Source: Methylovirgula sp. HY1 (GTDB taxonomy: Bacteria; Pseudomonadota; Alphaproteobacteria; Rhizobiales; Beijerinckiaceae). Taken from it: 64,000 bases of DNA. The position numbers and the translations under genes are program-made. The notes below the pieces were generated by a model. It was not told the origin of the DNA. It saw only the letters and a list, made by a program, of their open reading frames with translations, and did not search any database. The stretch lies in contig NZ_CP073764.1 in the NCBI RefSeq assembly GCF_019343105.1, positions 248,001-312,000 of the forward strand, written 5' to 3'. This document shows positions 55,049 through 63,204 of this stretch, piece after piece (the stretch's first letter is position 1; the number at the start of each line of letters is the position of its first letter).

Positions 55049-55528
55049 AAATGCGGTCCTCTTTTCGTTTGGGTCTCTTGGATCGTTGCCGGAATTTTGG
55101 CGGTAGTGTCCGCGTGTCTTTGCTTTGAATCAGTCTTCTTGGCAAAAAGCCGGAGGGTTTGAAAGGATATAGAGGATATAAAGAAAGATCGTCGGTGAGG
55201 CGAGGGCGCGGATCCGTCTTTGGGGAACGGATCAGAAATATCGACGCGGCAAGGAAGCCGTTAGCTAAACAATGAAATACCAGAGGCTTGAATGCCAATA
55301 GTCGCGACGCAAAGCCCGCGCCCGATGTTTTCGAAATTTTTGCTTGCGGGCAGAGCGGCGCTGGGATGCCCGAGCGCTTGAAACTAGTGTTGGCGCGATT
55401 GCAGGCGCGACCATGCGTCTATGCTGTTTTCAACTCGACGCGTCTCCATAAGTGCACTTTATCTCAAGCAAAATATGCTTCAGCATTCGCGGACTCGAAC
55501 GTCGCTCCCAGCCGATTCGGAGAAGACT
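55049..55528. other. 480-bp divergent intergenic region
   Basis: Upstream of both ftfL and aqpZ, so it should hold both promoters. The ftfL-proximal part is AT-rich with GGATATAGAGGATATAAAG, a short tandem-like motif of unknown meaning. No gene or known riboswitch was recognised. Confidence 0.45.
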
Positions 55529-56263
55529 ATGCCCAAGCGTATGGCCGCGGAATTCTTCGGTACTTTCTGGTTGACCTTCGGCGGGTGCGGTAGCGCCGTG
55601 CTGGCGGCGGCTTTTCCGGGGCTTGGCATCGGCTTCGCCGGGGTAGCGCTCGCCTTCGGGCTCACCGTGTTGACGATGGCCTATGCGGTCGGCGGCATTT
55701 CGGGCGGTCATTTCAATCCCGCCGTCACGTTCGGGCTCTGGGCCGGGCGACGCATTCCAGCGCGCTATATCCTCCCCTATGTCGTGGCCCAGGTCGTCGG
55801 CGCGATCGCCGCCGCGGCTATGCTTTATCTGATCGCAAGCGGCAAGCCCGGCTTCGAGGTCGGCGGCTTTGCCTCCAATGGTTATGGCGCTCTCAGCCCA
55901 GGACATTATAGCTTGGGCGCCTGCCTCACGATGGAGGTTCTGGCGACATTTTTCTTCGTGCTGATCATCATGGGCTCGACCGCGCCGACCGCGCCCGGCG
56001 GTTTCGCACCCATCGCGATCGGCCTTGCGCTGACGCTGATCCATCTCATCTCGATTCCGGTCACCAATACATCGGTCAATCCGGCCCGCAGCACCGGCCC
56101 CGCGCTGTTTGCGGGGGCTGCCTATATCCATCAACTGTGGCTGTTCTGGCTGGCGCCGATCGGCGGCGGCATTCTCGGTGGTCTCGTCGCCCGGATGCTC
56201 GGCGACGAAGCCGCATCGCGTGACAGGCCGGGCATCGCGACCACACCTGCGCCGCAGCGATGA
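55529..56263 (+). CDS. aqpZ: Aquaporin Z
   Basis: 244 residues, six helices, water channel. The two NPA boxes are intact: [13 protein letters not shown] and [35 protein letters not shown] begins helix 1; the small/charged residues around the second box fit aquaporin and not the glycerol-facilitator subfamily. ATG 55529 has GGAG 8 bases upstream. The last bases of the gene are adjacent to the truncated PIN toxin on the opposite strand. Confidence 0.95.
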   Translation: MPKRMAAEFFGTFWLTFGGCGSAVLAAAFPGLGIGFAGVALAFGLTVLTMAYAVGGISGGHFNPAVTFGLWAGRRIPARYILPYVVAQVVGAIAAAAMLYLIASGKPGFEVGGFASNGYGALSPGHYSLGACLTMEVLATFFFVLIIMGSTAPTAPGGFAPIAIGLALTLIHLISIPVTNTSVNPARSTGPALFAGAAYIHQLWLFWLAPIGGGILGGLVARMLGDEAASRDRPGIATTPAPQR

Positions 56264-56432
56264 TCAGCGCATCGGAGAATGCACACCTGTCATTACGGCA
56301 AACGTTGGTGAATTCATTCAAGACTTGAACGCTGATCGTGCCGCCCTCGCGCAAGATCCGATCGGCGCTTGCACGCCGCGGATCATCCGACACGGCATAG
56401 ATCAGCACATTCGTGTCGAAGAACGCGCTCAC
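56250..56432 (-). pseudogene. PIN-domain toxin, internally deleted
   Basis: The N-terminus MSAFFDTNVLIYAVSDDPRR is a clear PIN-domain start with its catalytic Asp. The sequence goes VQVLNEFTNVCRND and then straight to [11 protein letters not shown], skipping the ~55 residues that would normally lie between these motifs and carry further acidic active-site residues. Beyond ALIIAAA the frame runs on antisense through the aqpZ end. It overlaps its antitoxin by 4 bp. The toxin is almost certainly inactive. Confidence 0.75.
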
Positions 56433-56659
56433 CGCGCGTTCGCTTCGTCGCGGTCGAATTTATAATCTTCGGGCAGTTTCCAATTCAGCTTTGCGATCGC
56501 GTCGAGCGCATGCCTACGGCGGGCGTCTTTTTCGACCTCGAGACACTGCTTCGAGGCCGCCGCAACAGTGAGTTCGTCGCCGGGCTTGAGGCCGAGTTTT
56601 TCGACCAGGCTTTTCGACAAGCGGATGGCGAGCCTATTGCCCCATTTGGAAACGCGCAT
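56429..56659 (-). CDS. AbrB/MazE-type antitoxin
   Basis: 76 residues. WGNRLAIRLSKSLVEKLGLKPGDEL is the swapped-hairpin AbrB DNA-binding domain, followed by a short C-terminal tail (KLNWKLPEDYKFDRDEANAR) that should wrap the PIN toxin. It overlaps the toxin start by 4 bp, the usual layout of an AbrB-PIN toxin-antitoxin operon, and would autoregulate. With its toxin deleted, only the antitoxin is likely to be functional. Confidence 0.85.
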   Translation of the reverse strand: MRVSKWGNRLAIRLSKSLVEKLGLKPGDELTVAAASKQCLEVEKDARRRHALDAIAKLNWKLPEDYKFDRDEANAR

Positions 56660-56753
56660 GATGTTCTTGATGATATATTTTTAGAAAAGATGTCATAGGG
56701 TGGATATCATTGGCGTGCAAGAGATCTTGGTATTTACAAGCTGGAACAATGGC

Positions 56754-57065
56754 TTAGTCATGAGAGGGTAACTGTGTCGCTCTAAAGTAGGGATGATTGA
56801 CGATAAAATCCAACAAATGCATTGGCACATGCAAATGCATATCTGAGCTCTCAATATTGCTGACTGGGATGTGGATAGTAACAGCAGGCGGCGCAGTGAA
56901 CCGGCCACCTCTTATGTTTGGAGCCTCTGGCTGTCCTCGCAGCGTGCCAGTCGACTGAGGCCACGCCCGAAATGGCCAGCTTGTTGTGCCAGGTAGCAAC
57001 GGCCCGTGCAGTTCGACCAAATAACCAATGAGTTCATTGGTATCCCCGCGAAAAACGCTTGCCAT
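56754..57065 (-). CDS. Hypothetical protein in a low-GC patch
   Basis: 103 residues from an ATG with a strong AAAGGAG eight bases upstream. MASVFRGDTNELIGYLVELHG opens the protein; later AVTIHIPVSNIESSDMHLHVPM. No signal peptide or membrane helix. Codon use is unlike the neighbours, in line with a recently gained gene. A longer frame reaches 57188 but its extra part is the duplicated scrap of the dipeptidase gene. Unknown family. Confidence 0.5.
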   Translation of the reverse strand: MASVFRGDTNELIGYLVELHGPLLPGTTSWPFRAWPQSTGTLRGQPEAPNIRGGRFTAPPAVTIHIPVSNIESSDMHLHVPMHLLDFIVNHPYFRATQLPSHD

Positions 57066-57208
57066 CGTGGAAGCTCCTTTCCAGCGATTTTCTAAGGACC
57101 CTAACTGATTTTGGTGAGTCGTATAGACAAACAACTTTGGATCAGGCCAGCAATTCACTGCCATTTTATCCGCCAGCGCCTCCAACACACGCGCCCAGCT
57201 CCGCGCGG

Positions 57209-57328
57209 CCTTCTCCGCTTGCGGGAGAAGGTGCCGAACGCAGTGAGGCGGATGAGGGCTCTTGCGAGTGACATCACCCTCATCCGGCCGGCTCCGCCGT
57301 CCCCCTTCTCCCGCAAGGGGGAGAAGGG
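57209..57328. repeat. Palindromic repeat, family B
   Basis: CCTTCTCC-GCTTGC-GGGAGAAGG (57209-57231) and CCCTTCTCCCGCAAGGGGGAG (57302 onward) flank GGCGGATGAGGG and CCCTCATCCGGCC arms. It lies behind the stop of the M20 dipeptidase gene. Confidence 0.85.
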
Positions 57329-57349
57329 CGTCCCTCCCTTAAATCACCA

Positions 57350-58735
57350 TCACCCCGCCAGCGCCGCAAGCACCCGCGCCCAGCTCCGCGCGCCCTTATG
57401 GAACGAACTCAGCTCATATTTCTCGTTTGGCGAGTGAATGCGGTCGTCGTCGAGGCCGAAGCCGATCATCAAAGCATCCATGCCGAGATCCTGTTTGAAG
57501 GCGCCGACGATCGGGATCGAGCCGCCGCAGCCGGCGAGCACAGGCTCGGTGTTCCATTCGGCGCGCAAAGCCGCGACCGCGCGCGTCAATGCTTCCGAAC
57601 TAAACGGCAATTGATGTGCCGGCGAGGCGCCATGCGAAATAAATTCGACATGGCAATCGGCGGGCAGGCGCGCATGCACGAAGCTGCGAAAGCTCGCGGC
57701 GATCTTTTCGGGATCTTGTTGTCCGACGAGGCGGAAGGAGAATTTGGCGGAGGCTTGCGCGGGCAGCACCGTCTTCGAGCCTTTGCCCGTATAGCCGCCG
57801 ATAATGCCATTCACATCGCAGGTCGGCCGCGCCCAAAGCATTTCCTGGAGGCTGCGGCCTTTTTCGCCGGCCGGCTCCGAGAGGCCGACATCACCGAGAA
57901 AGTCGTGGCCCTCTTGCGGCAAATGCCGCCATTGCTCGGCGATCTCCGGCGGCAATTCGGCGACGCCGTCATAGAAGCCGGGGAGAGTGATGCGATGGGT
58001 CTCGTCATGCAGGTCGGCGATGATCTTGGCGAGCACATGAATCGGATTGACCGCCGCGCCGCCGAACATGCCCGAATGGAGATCGCGATCGGCGGCATGG
58101 ATCACGACTTCTTCGAGCACCAGGCCGCGCAGCATCGTGGTGATGGCGGGAGTCTCGCGGTCCCACATGCCGGTGTCGCAGACGAGAACGAGATCGGCCG
58201 CGAGTTCGTCCCTATTGGCGGCGAGAAAGGCCGGCAGCGAGGCTGAGCCGGATTCTTCCTCGCCTTCGAGCAGAATGGTGACGTCGCAGGGCAGGGCGCC
58301 CGCCGTCTCCTTATAGGCGCGGCAGGCTTCGACGAAGGTCATCAACTGGCCCTTGTCGTCGGCGACGCCGCGGCCGATGATCTGCTTGCCGGTTGGCATG
58401 TCGGCCATGCGCGGCGCAAAGGGCGGCGTCTCCCAGAGATCGAGCGGGTCCGGCGGCTGCACGTCATAATGCCCATAGAAGAGCAGATGCGGCGCGCCTT
58501 GTCGGCCCGTGCGGGCCTTTGCGACCACCATGGGATGGCCTTCGGTCGGCCGCAGCGCCGTATCGAAGCCGAGCGATTGCAGCTCGCCGACGAGCCATTC
58601 GGCGGCACGCCGGCAATCCGCCGCATAGGTGGGATCGGTCGAGATCGAAGGAATGGCGATCAGGGCAAAGAGGCGGTCGAGCGCCTGATCGAGATTGGAA
58701 TCGATGCGCGTCAGAACGGCGTCGAGCGCGGCCAT
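57350..58735 (-). CDS. M20 family dipeptidase
   Basis: 461 residues. Zinc peptidase with LFYGHYDVQP, GRGVADDKGQLMTF (the bridging Asp), EGEEESGS (the general base Glu and zinc Glu), and VCDTGMWDRETPAI. A swivel domain sits at roughly 200-310. The arrangement fits the CNDP/carnosinase-like dipeptidase branch. ATG at 58735. A ~40-bp scrap of its 3' end is duplicated beyond a family B repeat (57171-57210). Confidence 0.9.
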   Translation of the reverse strand: MAALDAVLTRIDSNLDQALDRLFALIAIPSISTDPTYAADCRRAAEWLVGELQSLGFDTALRPTEGHPMVVAKARTGRQGAPHLLFYGHYDVQPPDPLDLWETPPFAPRMADMPTGKQIIGRGVADDKGQLMTFVEACRAYKETAGALPCDVTILLEGEEESGSASLPAFLAANRDELAADLVLVCDTGMWDRETPAITTMLRGLVLEEVVIHAADRDLHSGMFGGAAVNPIHVLAKIIADLHDETHRITLPGFYDGVAELPPEIAEQWRHLPQEGHDFLGDVGLSEPAGEKGRSLQEMLWARPTCDVNGIIGGYTGKGSKTVLPAQASAKFSFRLVGQQDPEKIAASFRSFVHARLPADCHVEFISHGASPAHQLPFSSEALTRAVAALRAEWNTEPVLAGCGGSIPIVGAFKQDLGMDALMIGFGLDDDRIHSPNEKYELSSFHKGARSWARVLAALAG

Positions 58736-58928
58736 TTTTATCTCCTGTCAGCATGCGATGATGCTAGGTTGGCGGCTCTTTAGCCGGTTGCGGACGGGCA
58801 GGGAAGCGCCGAGAGAAAGAGGCTGAAAATCAATCCATTGGGCTTCGTTGTATGGCCCGATTTGGGCGCTCGTGCGGATTGATGCAAGATCTGGCTGTGA
58901 AAGCCTTCTTCACGTAGATGAGACGAGC

Positions 58929-59264
58929 ATGCGGCTGCGGAGCGATTTTTGGGTGGCGGCCTATTTGCGCCGTTGTGGTGTCGAGGGGGTGGCGGCTGCT
59001 TTGCGTCGGCGTGGCGCCGCCGAAGCCGGCGCAATTCTCGTGAAGATCGACCGGCTCGATGGCACGGGCGCGCTGTTTGGCCCGGCACCGCAAAGCCAAG
59101 TCGATCGCGACGAACGTCTCTTTGCGCGGCTTCATAGCGGCGTGTGGATCGATGCGGGCGCGGCGGAAAGCCGGCTGCAACGCGAAATCGGCTTTGATTC
59201 CGACTTATGGATCGTCGAAGTCGAAGACCGGCTCGGCCGCAATTTCCTCGATCTTGCGCCCTGA
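58929..59264 (+). CDS. DUF1491 family protein
   Basis: 111 residues. RLRSDFWVAAYLRRCGVEGV, then AILVKIDRLDGTGALFGPAPQ and a C-terminal DLWIVEVEDRLGRNFL match DUF1491, an alphaproteobacterial small protein of unknown role. Start at ATG 58929. It is followed by another small gene with a good ribosome binding site. Confidence 0.85.
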   Translation: MRLRSDFWVAAYLRRCGVEGVAAALRRRGAAEAGAILVKIDRLDGTGALFGPAPQSQVDRDERLFARLHSGVWIDAGAAESRLQREIGFDSDLWIVEVEDRLGRNFLDLAP

Positions 59265-59476
59265 GCTGCTTGCGCGTTCGGCTGGTCGTTTGCAGTCTGT
59301 GTTTTAACAGCCACGGGCAAACGGCATTTGTGTCGTCCGGCATCATTTCGGATGCGGACGCGCTATTGTTCAGCTATCGTTAACTCTTACGCGCGAGGCT
59401 ATATCTCGGCCGCTGCGCTCTGAAGAGATCAGCCGATTTGAGCGCGCTCGAGCGGTGTATCCCGCCGGAGGGGCCG

Positions 59477-59677
59477 ATGGGCGAACTCATGGATTTCAGG
59501 CCGAGGACCAATGTCGTCCGCCGTATCGGTGCTGGCGAGGCAAGCGCCGAGATTCTCTTCTTCACCGGGGTGCGCATCATGCGCGTCGAAGAGTCGGACC
59601 CGGTTTCGAAGGGCAAGCGCCGGCGCGCCGCCCCGCGCAGCGATCCGCCCCGCAAAAGGCGCAGCCGCAAGAGCTGA
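59477..59677 (+). CDS. Small conserved hypothetical protein
   Basis: 66 residues starting MGELMDFRPRTNVVRRIG, GGAGG six bases upstream. SAEILFFTGVRIMRVEE in the middle and a basic Arg/Lys-rich tail are typical of a short family found in Hyphomicrobiales. No known function. A longer frame from 59438 is possible. Confidence 0.6.
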   Translation: MGELMDFRPRTNVVRRIGAGEASAEILFFTGVRIMRVEESDPVSKGKRRRAAPRSDPPRKRRSRKS

Positions 59678-59691
59678 ACGATCGCGCGGCG

Positions 59692-60276
59692 CTAATTCTG
59701 CGCGATCGCTTCGGGTGCGCAATTGATCGCCAGCGCTCGGGCTCCGGCAGCCGCACGTTCGCTCGGATAGGCAAGCAGAGCACTGATGAGCACGAAGCCC
59801 TGGACCTGCGGCGCGACGAGGCGCAGCTCCTGCGGGGGATTGTCTTCATCATCTTGCTCTTGCAGGGCTTCGAGCTGCGGCTCGGTCAAGACCCGCACGT
59901 CGATCTTGCCATGGACGGCGCTTTTATCGGTCATCGCATAGAAAATCCTGCCGTCGCGGCTGCGAAATGAAAGGCTGACGAACCCTTCGTGATCGACGTC
60001 GCCGCGCACGTGCAACGACCCGTGTGACAGATCGAACATGCAGACGGCCTGCGCCAACGCGGGGTCTTCGAAAGGTGTCAATGCGCGGCCCGGTAAAGGC
60101 TGAGGCAGCAGGAGCGGCCCCGCGGCGGTCTTGGCGAAAGCCGAAAGGCGCGCATAGACGTCGTTTGGCGCGAGTTCGGGCATAGCGAGAACGGCGATCA
60201 GATGCACCAGGGCCGCGACGAAGACCACCCCGAGTGCATACAGCAGAAAGGTCAGGAGGCGATCCGTCCAGGTCAT
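59692..60276 (-). CDS. DUF1254-type protein
   Basis: 194 residues with an N-terminal membrane helix (LLTFLLYALGVVFVAALVHL). It has FEDPALAQAVCMFDLSHGSLHVRGD, and a tail VQGFVLISALLAYPS; the layout is the N-terminal (DUF1254) half of a DUF1254-DUF1214 system. The ATG at 60276 overlaps the stop of the DUF1214 gene (ATGA), so the halves are co-translated. Exported, function unknown. Confidence 0.75.
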   Translation of the reverse strand: MTWTDRLLTFLLYALGVVFVAALVHLIAVLAMPELAPNDVYARLSAFAKTAAGPLLLPQPLPGRALTPFEDPALAQAVCMFDLSHGSLHVRGDVDHEGFVSLSFRSRDGRIFYAMTDKSAVHGKIDVRVLTEPQLEALQEQDDEDNPPQELRLVAPQVQGFVLISALLAYPSERAAAGARALAINCAPEAIAQN

Positions 60277-60851
60277 GCGCAATGGCCTTTGACGATCTGC
60301 GGCAATGCCTTTGGCGCCGTGTTCGACAAGCCGAAATCGACCAAAGTGTCGTAGAGCCGCAAAACCAGCGCGAAATGCGCGACATTCCCGACCTGAAGCC
60401 AATTGCCCGGCCGCGCCTCGCGGGAGATCGTGATCTCGAAGCTGCCGTCCGCAGCGCGCAGGATTTCCGCCGACGTAAAGCCGAAGCGTTTGTCCAAATT
60501 ATCGATGATGGCGCCGGTTGGCGAATAGAGGCTCAAGGTCCAATAGCGTGTCGATGGAACCGAGCCGCTCAAGACATAATCGCAGCGGCCGCGCAAAGCG
60601 GCGCCGGCATTGTCGGTCCAGGCAAAGAAGCTCGAGCCTTCGGCGCTGCCAAGCGGCATTTCGCCGGAGCGGGCGAGCATGGCATGGGCATAGGGATCAA
60701 TGTCCATCGCCCCGCTTTTCGACCAGCGCGTCCATGGACCGGCTTTGACCTCGTCGAAGCGCATGCCGGCGCCGAGAATATAATAGGTCGCGGCAAGACC
60801 GAGCGCCGTGCCAGCCAGAACCGCCAGGAGACTTTTGAAGAGCGGGGTCAA
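60273..60851 (-). CDS. DUF1214-domain protein
   Basis: 192 residues with one membrane helix (LFKSLLAVLAGTALGLAATYY) and the DUF1214 domain RYWTLSLYSPTGAIIDNLDKR, ARPGNWLQVGN and ALVLRLYDT. I start at a TTG (60851) with GGGAG nine bases upstream; an ATG at 60908 in the same frame would overlap the PBP gene end. It forms a translationally coupled pair with the DUF1254-type gene and lies just behind the PBP1a gene. Confidence 0.75.
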   Translation of the reverse strand: MTPLFKSLLAVLAGTALGLAATYYILGAGMRFDEVKAGPWTRWSKSGAMDIDPYAHAMLARSGEMPLGSAEGSSFFAWTDNAGAALRGRCDYVLSGSVPSTRYWTLSLYSPTGAIIDNLDKRFGFTSAEILRAADGSFEITISREARPGNWLQVGNVAHFALVLRLYDTLVDFGLSNTAPKALPQIVKGHCA

Positions 60852-60876
60852 AGCCGCACACTCCCGATCGCGGCGC

Positions 60877-63114
60877 TCACGGGAGCGCCTTATAGCCGCC
60901 GCCGCCATGGGTTTCCGCTTGCCGTTTTTCAGCAGCTTTCGCCCAGTCGGCGATGGTGCCGAGCACGTCGATCGACGCAGCCGACAAGCTCGTTGGCCGC
61001 TGCGGCGCACCGAGTTCGGCGACCGTCTTTGCCGGCGTTGGCGGCGCCGTCTTCGCGATCGGCGGCGGGTCGCCCGGCAGCGGCTTGAGTTCTATGCCTT
61101 GATGCGCGTAGGCCATGATTTCATGCCAGGTCATCGCCGGCAGGGATCCCCCCGTCATGCGATTGGTCGGCGTATCGTCATCATTGCCGAACCAGATCGC
61201 GCCGACATAATTGCCGGTGTAGCCCATGAACCAGGCGTCCTTATAGCCGTTCGTCGTACCGGTTTTCCCGGCGACGTCGATATTGTCGAGGGCGGCGCGG
61301 CGGCCGGTGCCGGCCAGGACGACTTGTTTCATCATCGACACCAATTCGGTGATGACATTCTCATCGAAGATGCGCTTCGGCGGTGGCGTATCGCGATCGT
61401 GCCGGTAGATGACTTTACCATGGCTGTTGGTGATCTCGGTCGCGGCGAAAGGCGCGACCTTCTTGCCGCCATTGGCAAAAGTGGCATAGGCATTGGCCAT
61501 TTCCATGACATTGACGCCGTCCGCGCCGATCGGCAGCGACACAGTATCGGGCAATGGTGTCGTGATGCCCAAACGCCGCGCGTTCGCGATAATTCGGGTG
61601 CGGCCACGCTTGGCGGCTTCAAAGACGTTATTGTGTCCCTTCACAGGATAGGCTTCACCAATGTCGATCGACAATTTGACGGCGACCGAATTCAGCGAAT
61701 GCGCCAAGGCGAAGACGAGAGGTACGCGGCCGTGATATTTGCCGCCGTAATTATGCGGGCACCAATTGCCGAGGCATACCGGGCCGTCGACGACGATGGT
61801 CGAGGGCTTGAACTTGCCGGTCAGCAAAGCCGTCAAATAGACGAAGGGTTTGAAGGATGAGCCTGGCTGGCGCAAGGCATCGACGGCGCGATTGAACTGG
61901 CTTGCGCCATAGTCGCGGCCGCCGACGATCGTACGCACTGCGCCATTGGACGGATCGAGAATGACCATGGCCGATTGATCGACATGATAGCTGTGGCCAT
62001 ACTGGCGCAATTGATCTTCGATCGTCGTATCGGCGAATTTCTGCAAATTGGGATCGAGCGCCGTGCGGACGGTCAGTACCCGATCGGCGCCGAGCTTGTG
62101 CGCATCGGCGAGCTTGCGCACTTCGTCATAAGCCCAATCGAGATACCAATCCGGTGCGGCGTCTCGGCTGCGCGCAATCGGGGTCGCCGGATTGTGCAAA
62201 GCGCCGTAGATCTGCCCCTCCGTCAGATATCCCGCGTCGACGATGTTTTGCAAAATATCGGCGGCGCGGGCGCGCGCGGCCGGCAGATTGACATTCGGCG
62301 CATATTTGCTTGGCGCTTTGAACAGCCCGGCAAGCATGGCCGCTTCGGCGAGGCTGACATCGCGGATCGATTTGCCGAAATAATATTGCGCCGCCGCTTG
62401 CACGCCGAAAGTGCCACCACCCATATACATGCGATCGAGATAGAGCTGGAGAATCTGCCGTTTCGTCAAATGGCCCTCGAGCCAGAACGCCAGATAGGCC
62501 TCCTTGATCTTGCGCGACAATGTGCGCTCGTTCGACAGAAAGAGATTCTTCGCCAATTGCTGCGTGATCGACGAGCCGCCCTGCACGACGCTGTCGGCAC
62601 GCGCATTGACGGTGAGGGCGCGCAGCGTTCCGAAGAAATCGATGCCGAAATGCTGGAAAAAGCGCCGGTCCTCCGTCGAGATGACGGCCTGGATCAGATA
62701 CCGTGGCATTTGTTCCAGCGGCACGGAATCGTCATGCTTGATTCCGCGACGGCCGACGACTTGGCCATAACGGTCGAGAAAGGTGACGGCGAGATCTTCT
62801 TTCTTCAGCCAATTGTCGTTGAGCGTGTCGTGAAAGGCGGGAATCGCCATGAACAAGGCGAGAATGCCGCCGGCAACCGCGAGATTGGACCCTTCGCAGA
62901 AGAGTTCGACGCCGAGACGCCGCCAACCAGTCACATGGAGCCGGTCCATCCAGGCAGCCAGCGTCGCATAAAAGGCCCGTGTCCTTTCGCCCGAGTCATA
63001 GAGCGAAGAATCGATGAACGCGTCGAGCGCTAGTAGCGCGCGCGCCAATTTCCTATAGAGATGCAGGGCCTGGGCATAGAGGCGCGACGATTTCAGTTCT
63101 TCGAACAAATCCAT
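60877..63114 (-). CDS. pbp1A: Penicillin-binding protein 1A (bifunctional)
   Basis: 745 residues; class A PBP. Membrane helix near the N-terminus (FCEGSNLAVAGGILALFMAI). The glycosyltransferase module has STEDRRFFQHFGIDFFG with the catalytic Glu and QGGSSITQQLAKNLF. The transpeptidase module has the S-x-x-K serine in RQPGSSFKPFVY (about residue 420), S-x-N in HSLNSVAV, and KTGTTNGYKDAWF. Forms glycan strands and cross-links them. The DUF1214-DUF1254 pair follows on the same strand. Confidence 0.95.
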   Translation of the reverse strand: MDLFEELKSSRLYAQALHLYRKLARALLALDAFIDSSLYDSGERTRAFYATLAAWMDRLHVTGWRRLGVELFCEGSNLAVAGGILALFMAIPAFHDTLNDNWLKKEDLAVTFLDRYGQVVGRRGIKHDDSVPLEQMPRYLIQAVISTEDRRFFQHFGIDFFGTLRALTVNARADSVVQGGSSITQQLAKNLFLSNERTLSRKIKEAYLAFWLEGHLTKRQILQLYLDRMYMGGGTFGVQAAAQYYFGKSIRDVSLAEAAMLAGLFKAPSKYAPNVNLPAARARAADILQNIVDAGYLTEGQIYGALHNPATPIARSRDAAPDWYLDWAYDEVRKLADAHKLGADRVLTVRTALDPNLQKFADTTIEDQLRQYGHSYHVDQSAMVILDPSNGAVRTIVGGRDYGASQFNRAVDALRQPGSSFKPFVYLTALLTGKFKPSTIVVDGPVCLGNWCPHNYGGKYHGRVPLVFALAHSLNSVAVKLSIDIGEAYPVKGHNNVFEAAKRGRTRIIANARRLGITTPLPDTVSLPIGADGVNVMEMANAYATFANGGKKVAPFAATEITNSHGKVIYRHDRDTPPPKRIFDENVITELVSMMKQVVLAGTGRRAALDNIDVAGKTGTTNGYKDAWFMGYTGNYVGAIWFGNDDDTPTNRMTGGSLPAMTWHEIMAYAHQGIELKPLPGDPPPIAKTAPPTPAKTVAELGAPQRPTSLSAASIDVLGTIADWAKAAEKRQAETHGGGGYKALP

Positions 63115-63204
63115 CGTTTCCCTCGCGGGCGTAACCTTCCGACAGTACTTTCAATTACCCACAAAATTCATGGCGATGAGTGCGCCAAATTCGATATCAG
63201 TCAA

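Noticed and set aside
61975-63033. 352-codon plus-strand frame
   Set aside because: Antisense to pbp1A.
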